Source: an uncultured Acidobacteriaceae bacterium
GTDB lineage: Bacteria; Acidobacteriota; Terriglobia; Terriglobales; Acidobacteriaceae
Assembly: GCA_937879855.1 (NCBI GenBank)
Contig: CALFMO010000007.1
Span: 317,924 to 381,923 of the forward strand
DNA length: 64,000 bases
Direction of reading: 5' to 3'
The notes beneath the pieces were generated by a model. That model worked only from the letters and a program-made list of their open reading frames with translations. It searched no databases and was not told the origin of the DNA. Below are positions 34,139 to 42,130 of this stretch, piece by piece (positions within the stretch are counted from its first letter, which is position 1; each line of letters opens with the position of its first letter). The position numbers and the translations under genes are program-made.

Positions 34139-35347
34139 ATGAAAATAAGACGTGCCGTGTCTATCTTTTTCGTATGCGTGCTGCTACTTGCCACTGGCGT
34201 GGAGGCACAGGAGAAAACTTCTCCGTCGGCGAATCTGGCGCTGACCCCGCCCATGGGATGGAATTCATGGAACAAGTTCGCCTGCAATGTCAGCGAGGAT
34301 CTGATCAAGGGCATGGCCGATACGGTTGTGAAGTCGGGCATGAAAGACGCGGGTTACGTGTACGTGAATATTGACGACTGCTGGCAGGTGAGCCGCGACG
34401 CCAGCGGCAACATCGTCGTCGACCCGCAGCACTTTCCGCATGGCATGAAAGTGGTGGGCGATTATATTCATTCGCTCGGGCTGAAGTTCGGCGTCTATTC
34501 TGACGCGGGCTCGAAGACCTGCGCGGGCCGTCCCGGCGGCCTGGGGCACGAGTTTCAGGATGCTATCCAGTATGCGGCTTGGGGCGTCGATTATTTGAAA
34601 TATGACTGGTGCCACACCAGCACGCAGGACGCCAAGGCATCCTATGCGAACATTCGCGCCGCCCTCGATGCGGCTGGACGCCCGATCGTGCTGAGCATCT
34701 GCGAATGGGGAACGGCCAAGCCGTGGCTGTGGGGCAAAGAAGTAGGCGGGAACCTGTGGCGAACCACAGGCGACATCAACGACCGCTGGGGAGGCCAGGA
34801 GAAATGGAAGGACGGCAGTTGCTGCTCCAACGGAGTGATGGCGATTCTCGATCAGGAAGCGCCACTGTATTCCTACGCAGGCCCCGGCCACTGGAACGAT
34901 CCCGACATGCTCGAGGTCGGCAACGGCGGAATGACGGATGAGGAGTATCGCACGCATTTCAGTTTGTGGGCGATCCTGGCTGCGCCCCTGATCGCGGGTA
35001 ATGACCTGCGCAACATGCGCCCTGAAATTCACGACATTCTCAGCAATAAAGAAGTGATTGCCGTGGATCAGGACGCGCTGGGACGACAGGGTGAGCGCGT
35101 AGCAAAGAATGGCGATCTGGAAGTTTGGGCGAAGCAGCTAAACGATGGAAGCCGCGCGGTGGTGCTGTTGAATCGCAGTGGGGCCGAACAGCAAATCTCG
35201 GTCGACTGGAAGGATTTGGGATATCCCGATCACCTCAGCGCTTCCGTCCGCGACTTGTGGCAGCACAAGGATCTGGGAAAACTCACGGGGAAGTTTTCAG
35301 CGCCAGTTGCCTCGCACGGAGTAGTGATGGTCACGGTAAAACCGTAA
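34139..35347 (+). CDS. Exported alpha-galactosidase, glycoside hydrolase family 27
   Basis: 402 residues with signal peptide (VSIFFVCVLLLATGVEAQ). The GH27 start is TPPMGWNSWNKFAC; VNIDDCW and GVYSDAGSKTCAG are family motifs. The catalytic nucleophile is the Asp in YLKYDWC (about 154) and the acid/base the Asp in WRTTGDIND (about 212). WNDPDMLEVGNGG and a C-terminal beta-sandwich follow. It releases terminal alpha-galactose from oligosaccharides or plant galactomannan, extracytoplasmically. No sugar transporter is adjacent. Confidence 0.93.
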   Translation: MKIRRAVSIFFVCVLLLATGVEAQEKTSPSANLALTPPMGWNSWNKFACNVSEDLIKGMADTVVKSGMKDAGYVYVNIDDCWQVSRDASGNIVVDPQHFPHGMKVVGDYIHSLGLKFGVYSDAGSKTCAGRPGGLGHEFQDAIQYAAWGVDYLKYDWCHTSTQDAKASYANIRAALDAAGRPIVLSICEWGTAKPWLWGKEVGGNLWRTTGDINDRWGGQEKWKDGSCCSNGVMAILDQEAPLYSYAGPGHWNDPDMLEVGNGGMTDEEYRTHFSLWAILAAPLIAGNDLRNMRPEIHDILSNKEVIAVDQDALGRQGERVAKNGDLEVWAKQLNDGSRAVVLLNRSGAEQQISVDWKDLGYPDHLSASVRDLWQHKDLGKLTGKFSAPVASHGVVMVTVKP

Positions 35348-35363
35348 TCACTACAAGCCCATG

Positions 35364-35440
35364 CACCACGAAAGACACGAAGTATCACAAAGGACCAGAT
35401 TTGGATGTTTCCTTAGTGCACCTTCGTGTCCTTCGTGGTG
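35364..35440. repeat. Family A palindromic repeat
   Basis: Arms of 31 bases (35364-35394 and 35410-35440) pair imperfectly, with a 15-base loop. The left arm starts CACCACGAAAGACACGAAGT. It lies between two converging genes and may terminate both. Confidence 0.8.
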
Positions 35441-35446
35441 AAGCCT

Positions 35447-35701
35447 TCACGGATTCTTCTTGAGTTCTTCCATCACGCTTTGGATCAGCTCTTTCGCGTC
35501 ACTCAAGCTCTTCATGATGATTTGAATGTCCATGACCGGTTTGCCCGGCCAACGCTGGCTCTGGCAATAGACGCCGTGCTGGCCGACTAACGCCATGGCG
35601 TCGGTGATCGCGTCCATGGTGACGGCGAGACGGCCGCGGGGCACGCCCATCATGGTCTCGTAATGTTCCAGTTCTTCCTGCTTTTCATCGAATACCGGCA
35701 T
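35447..35701 (-). CDS. Small conserved hypothetical protein
   Basis: 84 residues starting MPVFDEKQEELEHYETMMG, mainly helical and acidic, ending SVMEELKKNP. The RLAVTMDAITDAMALVGQHG segment is hydrophobic enough to be a core helix. No family is recognised and no ribosome binding site is clear; an ATG at 35752 would lengthen it by 17 residues. Codon use is protein-like. Confidence 0.55.
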   Translation of the reverse strand: MPVFDEKQEELEHYETMMGVPRGRLAVTMDAITDAMALVGQHGVYCQSQRWPGKPVMDIQIIMKSLSDAKELIQSVMEELKKNP

Positions 35702-35805
35702 GGGACGATTGTAACTGTGCTCGCGCGTGCGGCATAATTGGCGCGCTGACATAAATCCAATTCACACGTCCAAAGCTCAACGACCAGTTCCTCAAAGGAG
35801 AAACC

Positions 35806-36351
35806 ATGCAGAAGAAAATTGCTTATGTCATCGGCCTGATTTTTACTCTCAGCATTTTTGCCGCCTGTCAGGGGAAACCCAGTCCTGCGGCTTCCGCGTC
35901 GTGCGATCTCGGAGGGGGCAAATCCATTAAGACGGACTACTCCAGCCCGCGGCTTCGCGGACGCAAGATGATCGGGGAGCACGAGCCTTACGGACAAGTC
36001 TGGCGCAACGGGGCCAACGCGGCGACAACCTTCGTCACGACCAGCGATCTTGTCGTCGACGGAAAAAACGTGCCTGCTGGGAGCTACACGTTGTTCGTCC
36101 TTCCGAATCCCGACAAGTGGACGCTCATCATCAATAAGAAAACTGGTGAGTGGGGGATTCCCTACAAGTATGAGAGTGACGAACTGGCTCGGGTCGACAT
36201 GAAGCTCTCCAAGCTTCCGTCGCCGGTCGAAAATTTCACGATTGCTTACGACAAGACTGGCTCGGGCTGCACTCTACGCGAGGAGTGGGATACGACCCGC
36301 GCGACGGTCGATATCAAGTCTCCCGTCCTTGGCGATGACGTCAGAAAGTAG
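35806..36351 (+). CDS. DUF2911 lipoprotein
   Basis: 181 residues, with AAAGGAG upstream. A lipoprotein signal (IGLIFTLSIFAACQG; Cys 21 is the likely lipid-modified residue) is followed by a DUF2911 domain: IKTDYSSPRLRGRKMIG, PYGQVWRNGANAATTF, AGSYTLFVLPNPDKWTLI. The domain is common in Bacteroidetes and Acidobacteria and of unknown function. It is anchored to the outer or inner membrane, periplasmic side. Confidence 0.88.
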   Translation: MQKKIAYVIGLIFTLSIFAACQGKPSPAASASCDLGGGKSIKTDYSSPRLRGRKMIGEHEPYGQVWRNGANAATTFVTTSDLVVDGKNVPAGSYTLFVLPNPDKWTLIINKKTGEWGIPYKYESDELARVDMKLSKLPSPVENFTIAYDKTGSGCTLREEWDTTRATVDIKSPVLGDDVRK

Positions 36352-36841
36352 ACGTCGCCTCTGTTACAAAATCATAATCGGGTCAACGAAGACTGAACCA
36401 GTCGTGGAATCGAAGGTTCGGGCCAGCAGTTGTTAGCGGAGACTATAACCGCCAGCTTGGCCCTAGCCCCTCAATTTACTGCGGAATGATGGCCTTGCTC
36501 CACTCGCTTTGGGTGAATCAATATTCCTCGTGGGGTATTTTCAAAGCTGTAACATAGACGAGCGCCATTCGTGTGGTGGTGTAGCCGACTTGCCGATAAT
36601 GATTCTGAAACGGTGGGGAGGGCCCCCCTCGTGGCCAAAATTTTTTCCCGATTCGGCCTTAGAACAACCGTAAAAGCGTCGCCGCCAAGGTTTATTTCAC
36701 ACCGTTTTCCACAGCCGAAAAGCGGCTTCGGGCTTCCGCTATCCGTCTTTCGGAATGAACGCATTCGTTTCGGAAGCCGAAAGCCGCTTCCGAGCGCCGG
36801 AAGCCGCATCGCCCCTGCTAAAATTTCATCTATTAACCTGC
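36352..36841. other. Intergenic region with hairpin upstream of the ABC exporter
   Basis: 490 bases with no supported gene. An inverted repeat of 18 bases (36721-36738 AGCGGCTTCGGGCTTCCG and 36771-36788) with a 32-base spacer lies about 55 bases before the exporter start and could act on its mRNA leader. Short frames in the region have poor composition. Confidence 0.5.
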
Positions 36842-38656
36842 ATGCTGCCCAAGAGTTTGCGCCCGCTGCTGCCGTATCTGAAACGCTACCGTTGGAGTTA
36901 CGTCGCGGGTACGCTCTGCGTCTTCCTCACTAACGGCATCTGGATCCTGTTTCCGCTGGTGCTCGGCAAAGCCGCGGACGATCTCCACACAGGCGTAACT
37001 CGACACAAACTCTTGGTTTACGCGGGACTGTTGCTCGCCATCGCAGTCACCAAAGGCATTTTCCAGTTCCTCACCCGCTGGATCGTGATCGGCATCTCGC
37101 GCGACATCGAGTTCGACCTGCGCAACGATCTCTTCGCGCGCCTCGAAATTCTCTCCTACTCCTACTATCAGCGCCATCGCACTGGCGATATTATGGCGCG
37201 CGCCACCAACGACCTGAATGCGGTCCGCATGCTGCTCGGTCCCGCGATCATGTATTCGGCCAACACCATCGTCTACACGGCGGGCGCGCTCGCCTTCATG
37301 ATCACCATCAGCCCGTGGCTCACGCTTTACACGTTCCTGCCACTGCCTGCGGTCAGCATCGTGATCCAGACTTTTGGCCGAAGGATTCATGAGCGCTTCG
37401 AAAGAATTCAGGCGATGTTCTCCGACATCTCGGCGCGCGCGCAGGAGAACTTTTCCGGCGCTCGACTCATCCGCGCCTACGTTCAGGAAGACGCCGAGAT
37501 TCGTGCCTTCGAAGCCGAGAACCAGGAATACATTCGCCGCAGCCTGAAGTTGGTGCGCCTCATGGGTATGCTCTGGCCCACGCTCGAACTTATGCTGGGT
37601 TGCGCCGTAGTGCTGGTGTTGTGGCTCGGCGGACGCGAAGTCATCCACGGACTCGCGCATGTAACGCTGGTTTCGAATCTCGGGAACTCGCATCCAGCAA
37701 TTATCACCACGCTCTCTCTCTCCGGCTCGATGAGCGTTGGGCAGTTCGTCTCGTTCAGCACTTACATGATGCAGCTCACCTGGCCGATCATCGCTCTCGG
37801 CTGGGTCATCAACATTTTCCAGCGTGGAACTGCGTCGCTCATTCGCATCAGCGAAATCATGCATGAGCAGCCCGAGATTCAGGATGCTCCCAGTGTGCAA
37901 GATCGCGAGGTCGCAGGCGAGATCGAATTCCGCAGTCTCAACTTCAGCTACGACGGCAAGCAGGTTCTGCGCGATGTTAATCTGCGCATTCCCGCAGGCA
38001 GCAGCCTCGCGATCGTTGGCCCGACCGGTTCCGGCAAAACAACGTTGGTGAGCCTGATCCCGCGCATCTACGACGCGGAATCAGGCATGGTTCTGATCGA
38101 CGGTCGACCGATTCGCGAATATCTGGTGGCCTCGCTGCGCAAGAATATCGGATTCGTTCCGCAGGAGACGTTTTTGTTCAGCGACCGCATTCGCGAGAAC
38201 ATCGCTTTGGGCGTGGACTCTGCCACGGATCAGGAAATTCACAACGCCGCCGAAGCTGCTAACATCGCTGCCGACATCGAGAGCTTTCCGGAAGGCTACG
38301 AAACGATGGTGGGCGAGCGCGGCATCACACTCTCTGGAGGCCAGAAGCAGCGTACAGCGATTGCGCGCGCGCTCATCCGCAATCCGAAGATCCTGATCCT
38401 CGACGACGCGCTCTCCAGCGTCGACACGCACACCGAAGACAAAATTCTCAACCACCTGCGCGACGTGATGCGCGGCCGCACCACGATCTTCATTTCGCAC
38501 CGCGTCTCCACCGTCCGCAATGCCGATCGCATCGCGGTGCTGCATGGCGGACGCATCGTCGAACTCGGAACCCACGACGAACTTCTTGCCTTGAACGGCT
38601 ACTACTGCGACCTGTATAACAAGCAATTGCTGGAAGAAGAACTAGCCGAAGTTTGA
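36842..38656 (+). CDS. ABC exporter half-transporter, MdlA/YheI type, degenerate catalytic residue
   Basis: 604 residues. An N-terminal six-helix ABC_membrane domain (about 1-310) precedes the ATPase: Walker A VGPTGSGKTT (about 393), Q-loop GFVPQETFLF, signature TLSGGQKQRTA (about 496), Walker B ILILDDALSSVD and H-loop FISHRVST. The residue after the Walker B Asp is Asp, not the catalytic Glu. This is typical of the degenerate half of heterodimeric exporters (TM287, MdlA). A partner half with a normal DE is therefore expected but is not adjacent. Substrate unknown. Confidence 0.92.
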   Translation: MLPKSLRPLLPYLKRYRWSYVAGTLCVFLTNGIWILFPLVLGKAADDLHTGVTRHKLLVYAGLLLAIAVTKGIFQFLTRWIVIGISRDIEFDLRNDLFARLEILSYSYYQRHRTGDIMARATNDLNAVRMLLGPAIMYSANTIVYTAGALAFMITISPWLTLYTFLPLPAVSIVIQTFGRRIHERFERIQAMFSDISARAQENFSGARLIRAYVQEDAEIRAFEAENQEYIRRSLKLVRLMGMLWPTLELMLGCAVVLVLWLGGREVIHGLAHVTLVSNLGNSHPAIITTLSLSGSMSVGQFVSFSTYMMQLTWPIIALGWVINIFQRGTASLIRISEIMHEQPEIQDAPSVQDREVAGEIEFRSLNFSYDGKQVLRDVNLRIPAGSSLAIVGPTGSGKTTLVSLIPRIYDAESGMVLIDGRPIREYLVASLRKNIGFVPQETFLFSDRIRENIALGVDSATDQEIHNAAEAANIAADIESFPEGYETMVGERGITLSGGQKQRTAIARALIRNPKILILDDALSSVDTHTEDKILNHLRDVMRGRTTIFISHRVSTVRNADRIAVLHGGRIVELGTHDELLALNGYYCDLYNKQLLEEELAEV

Positions 38657-38771
38657 CCAGCTGTTGCGACTTTGCGAGAAAGAATGTGGGGACAGCCGCC
38701 CTCGGCTGTCAGTGAGCGAAGCTCGACGCGGTTTTCGGACGTGCGGGGATATTTCCAGCAATTACGTTTTC

Positions 38772-38801
38772 TTGACAACGCCAGAGGCTCGAGTCGTTAC
38801 A
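38772..38801 (+). promoter_or_regulatory. Candidate sigma-70 promoter of a methyltransferase gene
   Basis: TTGACA (38772-38777) is followed after 18 bases by GTTACA (38796-38801), which resembles a -10 element. The ATG at 38808 begins six to seven bases downstream, so the transcript could be leaderless if this promoter is used. Confidence 0.4.
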
Positions 38802-38807
38802 CTTGCC

Positions 38808-39500
38808 ATGACTATGCTTACCATGCAGCGGGTTAACACTCCGGAAATCCTCGATTCCGACGCCTGCCCGCCCGTCGAGGCCGAAACTTCGCTGCGCGAT
38901 TTGTGCCGCATCAACCGCTGGTTCGGCGGAGTTTCCACAACCCGAAAGCTGATTGAACGAGTTGCGGCTGCAACCGGCGAGAAGAGATTCTCCGTGCTGG
39001 AAGTCGCCGCCGGATTCGGTGAAGTGTCGAAGACCGCGGGCCTACAACTCGAGCGCAAAGGTATTTCGCTGGAGGTCACCGACCTGGATCGCGTGCGCAG
39101 CCACCTCGTGCGCGGAAACCGCGCTGTGGTTGCCGACGCGCTCGAACTTCCATTTCAATGCAATAGTTTTGATCTGGTCAGTTGCAGCCTTTTCGCTCAC
39201 CACCTGGAGCCTGCCGAACTGGCGCAGTTTACCCGAGAGGCGCTGCGCGTGAGCCGTCGCGCGGTTTTGATCAACGATCTCGTACGCCATCCCATGCATC
39301 TGGCGCTGGTCTATGCAGGCTTTGCCGTCATGCGAAGTTATGTTTCGCGAGTGGACGGTTTGGCTTCGGTGCGGCGAGCCTATGTTCCGGATGAGATGCG
39401 GCAAATTCTTTCGTCGGCTGCGGGCCCTTCGGGGCGTGTGGAGATCTCACGCCACTTCCTGTTTCGTATGGGAGCGATTGCATGGAAAAACCATTGTTGA
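38808..39500 (+). CDS. Class I SAM-dependent methyltransferase
   Basis: 230 residues from one of several ATGs (38808, 38814, 38823); no ribosome binding site precedes them. Motif I is SVLEVAAGFGEVSKTAG, the acidic motif II is LEVTDLDRVR and FDLVSCSLFAHHLEP is motif III/IV. The C-terminal ALRVSRRAVLINDLVRHPMHL and FAVMRS segments resemble small-molecule (UbiE/phenol-type) methyltransferases found next to polyketide genes, but no such cluster is present. Its stop lies inside the left arm of a hairpin shared with the convergent gene. Confidence 0.82.
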   Translation: MTMLTMQRVNTPEILDSDACPPVEAETSLRDLCRINRWFGGVSTTRKLIERVAAATGEKRFSVLEVAAGFGEVSKTAGLQLERKGISLEVTDLDRVRSHLVRGNRAVVADALELPFQCNSFDLVSCSLFAHHLEPAELAQFTREALRVSRRAVLINDLVRHPMHLALVYAGFAVMRSYVSRVDGLASVRRAYVPDEMRQILSSAAGPSGRVEISRHFLFRMGAIAWKNHC

Positions 39501-39577
39501 CTGATGATTTTTGATTGAACCACTCAGACTCCGCCCTGTGGCTTTTCAATCGACATTAAAAATCATCAATCAACAAT
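39493..39577. terminator. Bidirectional hairpin between convergent methyltransferases
   Basis: ATTGTTGACTGATGATTTTT (from 39493) has a nearly matching complement at 39544-39577. It separates the stop codons of two genes transcribed towards each other and contains A/T-rich flanks on both sides, fitting a bidirectional terminator. Confidence 0.6.
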
Positions 39578-39581
39578 CGCC

Positions 39582-40304
39582 TCAACGCACCACCAGCACT
39601 TCCCTGACATTGTCGCGGGCCAGGAAGAACTTGATGGAGGCGAAGTCGCGGAAGAGGGTTTCGATGTGGCGGTTGTTGAAGACGCGTTGCAGTCGGAAGC
39701 CTTCGCTGACGGCGGTGTGAACGGCTCCGGTGGGTCCGCGTCGCGTTTCGCGGCGCAGGACGATAGGCTGCATTTCAAGCGTATCTTTTCCCACGATGTG
39801 GAAGCGGTAGCAGGGCGAATCTGGCCCCGCGTCCTTGGTGTGGAAAAACGCCAGCATCATACCGCCCGGCTTTAGTACCGACCACAGGCGTCCCATCACC
39901 GGCCGCACCAGACTTTCGTCGAGATAATCGGGCAGGTTCCAGCAAAGCACAACATCGAAATGCGCAGCGGGATAAACCAGGTTGTCGGCGAGAAAACGGC
40001 GGCTGTCGAGGATGCGATTCCCCTGCTCATCTTTGGTCGCGAGATTGGGATCGGTGGAGGCCACGAGAAGATCTTCGCTGTAAATCTTGTGGCTTCGTTC
40101 GGTGAAGAAGCGGATGTTCGAAGCGGACGTAGAACCAAGATCGAGTACACATAAGGGAGTCTCGGTTTGCCACACGCGAGCGAGTTCTCCCAGACTGCTG
40201 GAACGGCGAACGAGTTTTTGGGCAGCCTGCGATGGAGTCGCTTCCGTTCCTCCGCCCGTTGAGCCCCGAAAAAGCTTCATGAAATTCTGAGTGACTGATG
40301 CCAT
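39582..40304 (-). CDS. Class I SAM-dependent methyltransferase-like protein
   Basis: 240 residues. The Rossmann-type strands are present: LCVLDLGSTSASNIRFF (motif I, atypical, as the usual GxGxG is DLGSTSASN), VVLCWNLPDYLDESLV and SVLKPGGMMLAFFHT. A 35-residue N-terminal region is polar. The unusual glycine loop leaves SAM binding plausible but not certain. Substrate unknown. It lies 111 bases downstream of a bactofilin gene on the same strand. Confidence 0.75.
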   Translation of the reverse strand: MASVTQNFMKLFRGSTGGGTEATPSQAAQKLVRRSSSLGELARVWQTETPLCVLDLGSTSASNIRFFTERSHKIYSEDLLVASTDPNLATKDEQGNRILDSRRFLADNLVYPAAHFDVVLCWNLPDYLDESLVRPVMGRLWSVLKPGGMMLAFFHTKDAGPDSPCYRFHIVGKDTLEMQPIVLRRETRRGPTGAVHTAVSEGFRLQRVFNNRHIETLFRDFASIKFFLARDNVREVLVVR

Positions 40305-40415
40305 TTAGCTGATGCGTTTGATCGGAGGCGTCGCTGACCCGAGGCGACTGCTGCCCCAAGACTTGAACCGACCTCTAAAACCAACACTTTAACTCATTGC
40401 AAGGGCCGGCAAAAG

Positions 40416-40778
40416 TTACTTTCCGACCGCTTTCTCCGCCTTGCCCCCTTGAATGTCGATCTTGCCTTTCAGGTAAGCGCCTTCCTCGATGGCGATTCGC
40501 TGCGTCGAAATGTCGCCCGTAACTACGGCGGACTTGCGCAGGTCGACGCGATCGCTGGCCAGTATGTTGCCTTCGAGCTTGCCTTGCACGATTAAACCCT
40601 TAGCCTCAACCGAAGCCTTAACCTGGCCGTGCGGACCCACGGTCAAACTATTGTTTTTGAGGGAGATGCTGCCCTCGACCTGACCGTCAACGTAAAGATC
40701 TTCGCTCCCCGACAATTCCCCTTTGATGACCACGGACTTGCCAATCTGCGCCAAATCTGCCGACAACGGAGCACTCAT
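40416..40778 (-). CDS. Bactofilin, polymer-forming cytoskeletal protein
   Basis: 120 residues from an ATG with AAGGAGA upstream. The DUF583 beta-helix is clear: IGKSVVIKGELSGSEDLYVD, GQVEGSISL, LTVGPHGQVKASV, GLIVQGKLEGNI and SAVVTGDISTQRIAIEEGA, with short terminal tails. Bactofilins polymerise without nucleotide and position enzymes or maintain cell shape. A longer open frame upstream to 41090 is not protein-like. Followed by the methyltransferase-like gene on the same strand. Confidence 0.94.
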   Translation of the reverse strand: MSAPLSADLAQIGKSVVIKGELSGSEDLYVDGQVEGSISLKNNSLTVGPHGQVKASVEAKGLIVQGKLEGNILASDRVDLRKSAVVTGDISTQRIAIEEGAYLKGKIDIQGGKAEKAVGK

Positions 40779-40984
40779 GTTGTTCTCCTTAAGGATGCGG
40801 GATAGTGCGCTACCAAGATTTCTGTTAGCAGGTACCGGGACGGCCGCGTCGCTTCCTTCGACTATACCCAACCAAGCGAGGATGCGGCAAGCTAGGTAAC
40901 TTTGGTAACGCGAGAAACACGTGATCAAGTGAGCGGGAAAATGCGCGCTGCAACCCGCTGGGCAGATTGCTACACTAACTGTGT

Positions 40985-41938
40985 ATGCGACGTGTGCAAC
41001 AGAAACGGGCCACAAGGTTTTGCCCGGCGCTAATGGCGTTCGTTGCGTTGTTGTCGGCCGCAACGGCGGCGCTTGCGGCACAAGATGCAAAGACTTCGGA
41101 AATGTCGGCGGGGGAACTTGTACGCCTTACCGTCGCGAATGAAGTCGAAGCGGCGAACCATCCGGAGTTGCACCACATGTTCCGATCCCGCCGACAGACG
41201 CCCAAAGGTTCGCAGACCCACATGTATGTTGAGACCAATCAGGCCTTGGCGGGAATGCTCATCGCAATCGACGACAAGCCGCTGACCGCGGAACAGCAAC
41301 AGGCGGAACACAACCACCTGGACTGGCTGGTAAACAATCCCGTGCAACTTCGCAAGAAGGCCGCGCGAGAAAAAGAAGATGAAGACCGCAGTCTGCGGAT
41401 TGTGAAAGCTTTGCCCGACGCATTTTTGTATGAATATGCAGGAACCGAAGAATGCGTTCCGGGGCTGGGTAAAGCTGGAGACCAGTTGTTGAAGTTGAAT
41501 TTCAAACCGAATCCGGCCTATACGCCGCCGTCGCATGTGGAACAGGTTTTGAAGGGTATGCAAGGTGAGTTGCTGATCGACAAGGAACTTCGCCGGCTCG
41601 CAAGAATCGACGGCACGCTTTTCCAGGAAGTTACGTTTGGCTGGGGAATTCTTGGCCACCTCGACAAGGGCGGACACTTCCGCGTTCAGCAAGCCGACTT
41701 GGGCTTAGGCGATGGAGCCTGGGGCATCACCGAGATGAACTTGAACATGACCGGCAAGATCCTGATGTTCAAGGGCCTCAACATTGTTTCGGAGGAAGTG
41801 CTGAGCGACTTTCATCTCATGCCGGAGAAGTTGACCTTTGCGCAAGGCGTGCAGGCCTTGAAGACGGAAGAGGAAAAGATGGCGCATGCCAAGCAGGCGC
41901 CGGAGGCGACGTTGGCCAAAAAGCATCAGAGCAACTGA
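40985..41938 (+). CDS. Exported hypothetical protein (possible LolA-like fold)
   Basis: 317 residues with an N-terminal signal peptide (ALMAFVALLSAATAALAAQD). The mature region is mixed alpha/beta with GLGKAGDQLLKLNFKPNPAY, EQVLKGMQGELLIDKELRRL and NMTGKILMFKGLNIVSEEVLSDF, a pattern that resembles LolA/VioE-like half-barrel proteins. No family can be named with confidence. A charged stretch (NNPVQLRKKAAREKEDEDRS) follows the N-terminal domain. It is divergent from the bactofilin gene. Confidence 0.75.
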   Translation: MRRVQQKRATRFCPALMAFVALLSAATAALAAQDAKTSEMSAGELVRLTVANEVEAANHPELHHMFRSRRQTPKGSQTHMYVETNQALAGMLIAIDDKPLTAEQQQAEHNHLDWLVNNPVQLRKKAAREKEDEDRSLRIVKALPDAFLYEYAGTEECVPGLGKAGDQLLKLNFKPNPAYTPPSHVEQVLKGMQGELLIDKELRRLARIDGTLFQEVTFGWGILGHLDKGGHFRVQQADLGLGDGAWGITEMNLNMTGKILMFKGLNIVSEEVLSDFHLMPEKLTFAQGVQALKTEEEKMAHAKQAPEATLAKKHQSN

Positions 41939-42130
41939 GCGGAAGGGTTCTTCTTCCGCACTCGCAGAAGTCCTTTGATCGAGCGCATCCTTCAGGGTTG
42001 CGGCCAGCATTTCCAGGTTCTCTCGGTTCACCCTGGCATCGGCCAATTCTTGTGCTCCGCGCAGCGAACCGAGTTCTTCAGCGAGCAGGGTGAGAGGTGA
42101 AAGATTCCAACCTGACGCGGCCACAGACGC

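Noticed and set aside
26501..35440. Family A copies considered as a CRISPR array
   Set aside because: Spacing is kilobases, arms are inverted rather than direct, and there are no cas genes.
36833..37900. 355-codon frame opposite the ABC exporter
   Set aside because: Antisense shadow; no recognisable domain.
41705..42124. 139-codon minus-strand frame downstream of the enolase gene
   Set aside because: The first 60 codons look protein-like, but there is no ribosome binding site and more than half of it is antisense to the exported protein gene ending at 41938. It may be a gene remnant; support is too weak.
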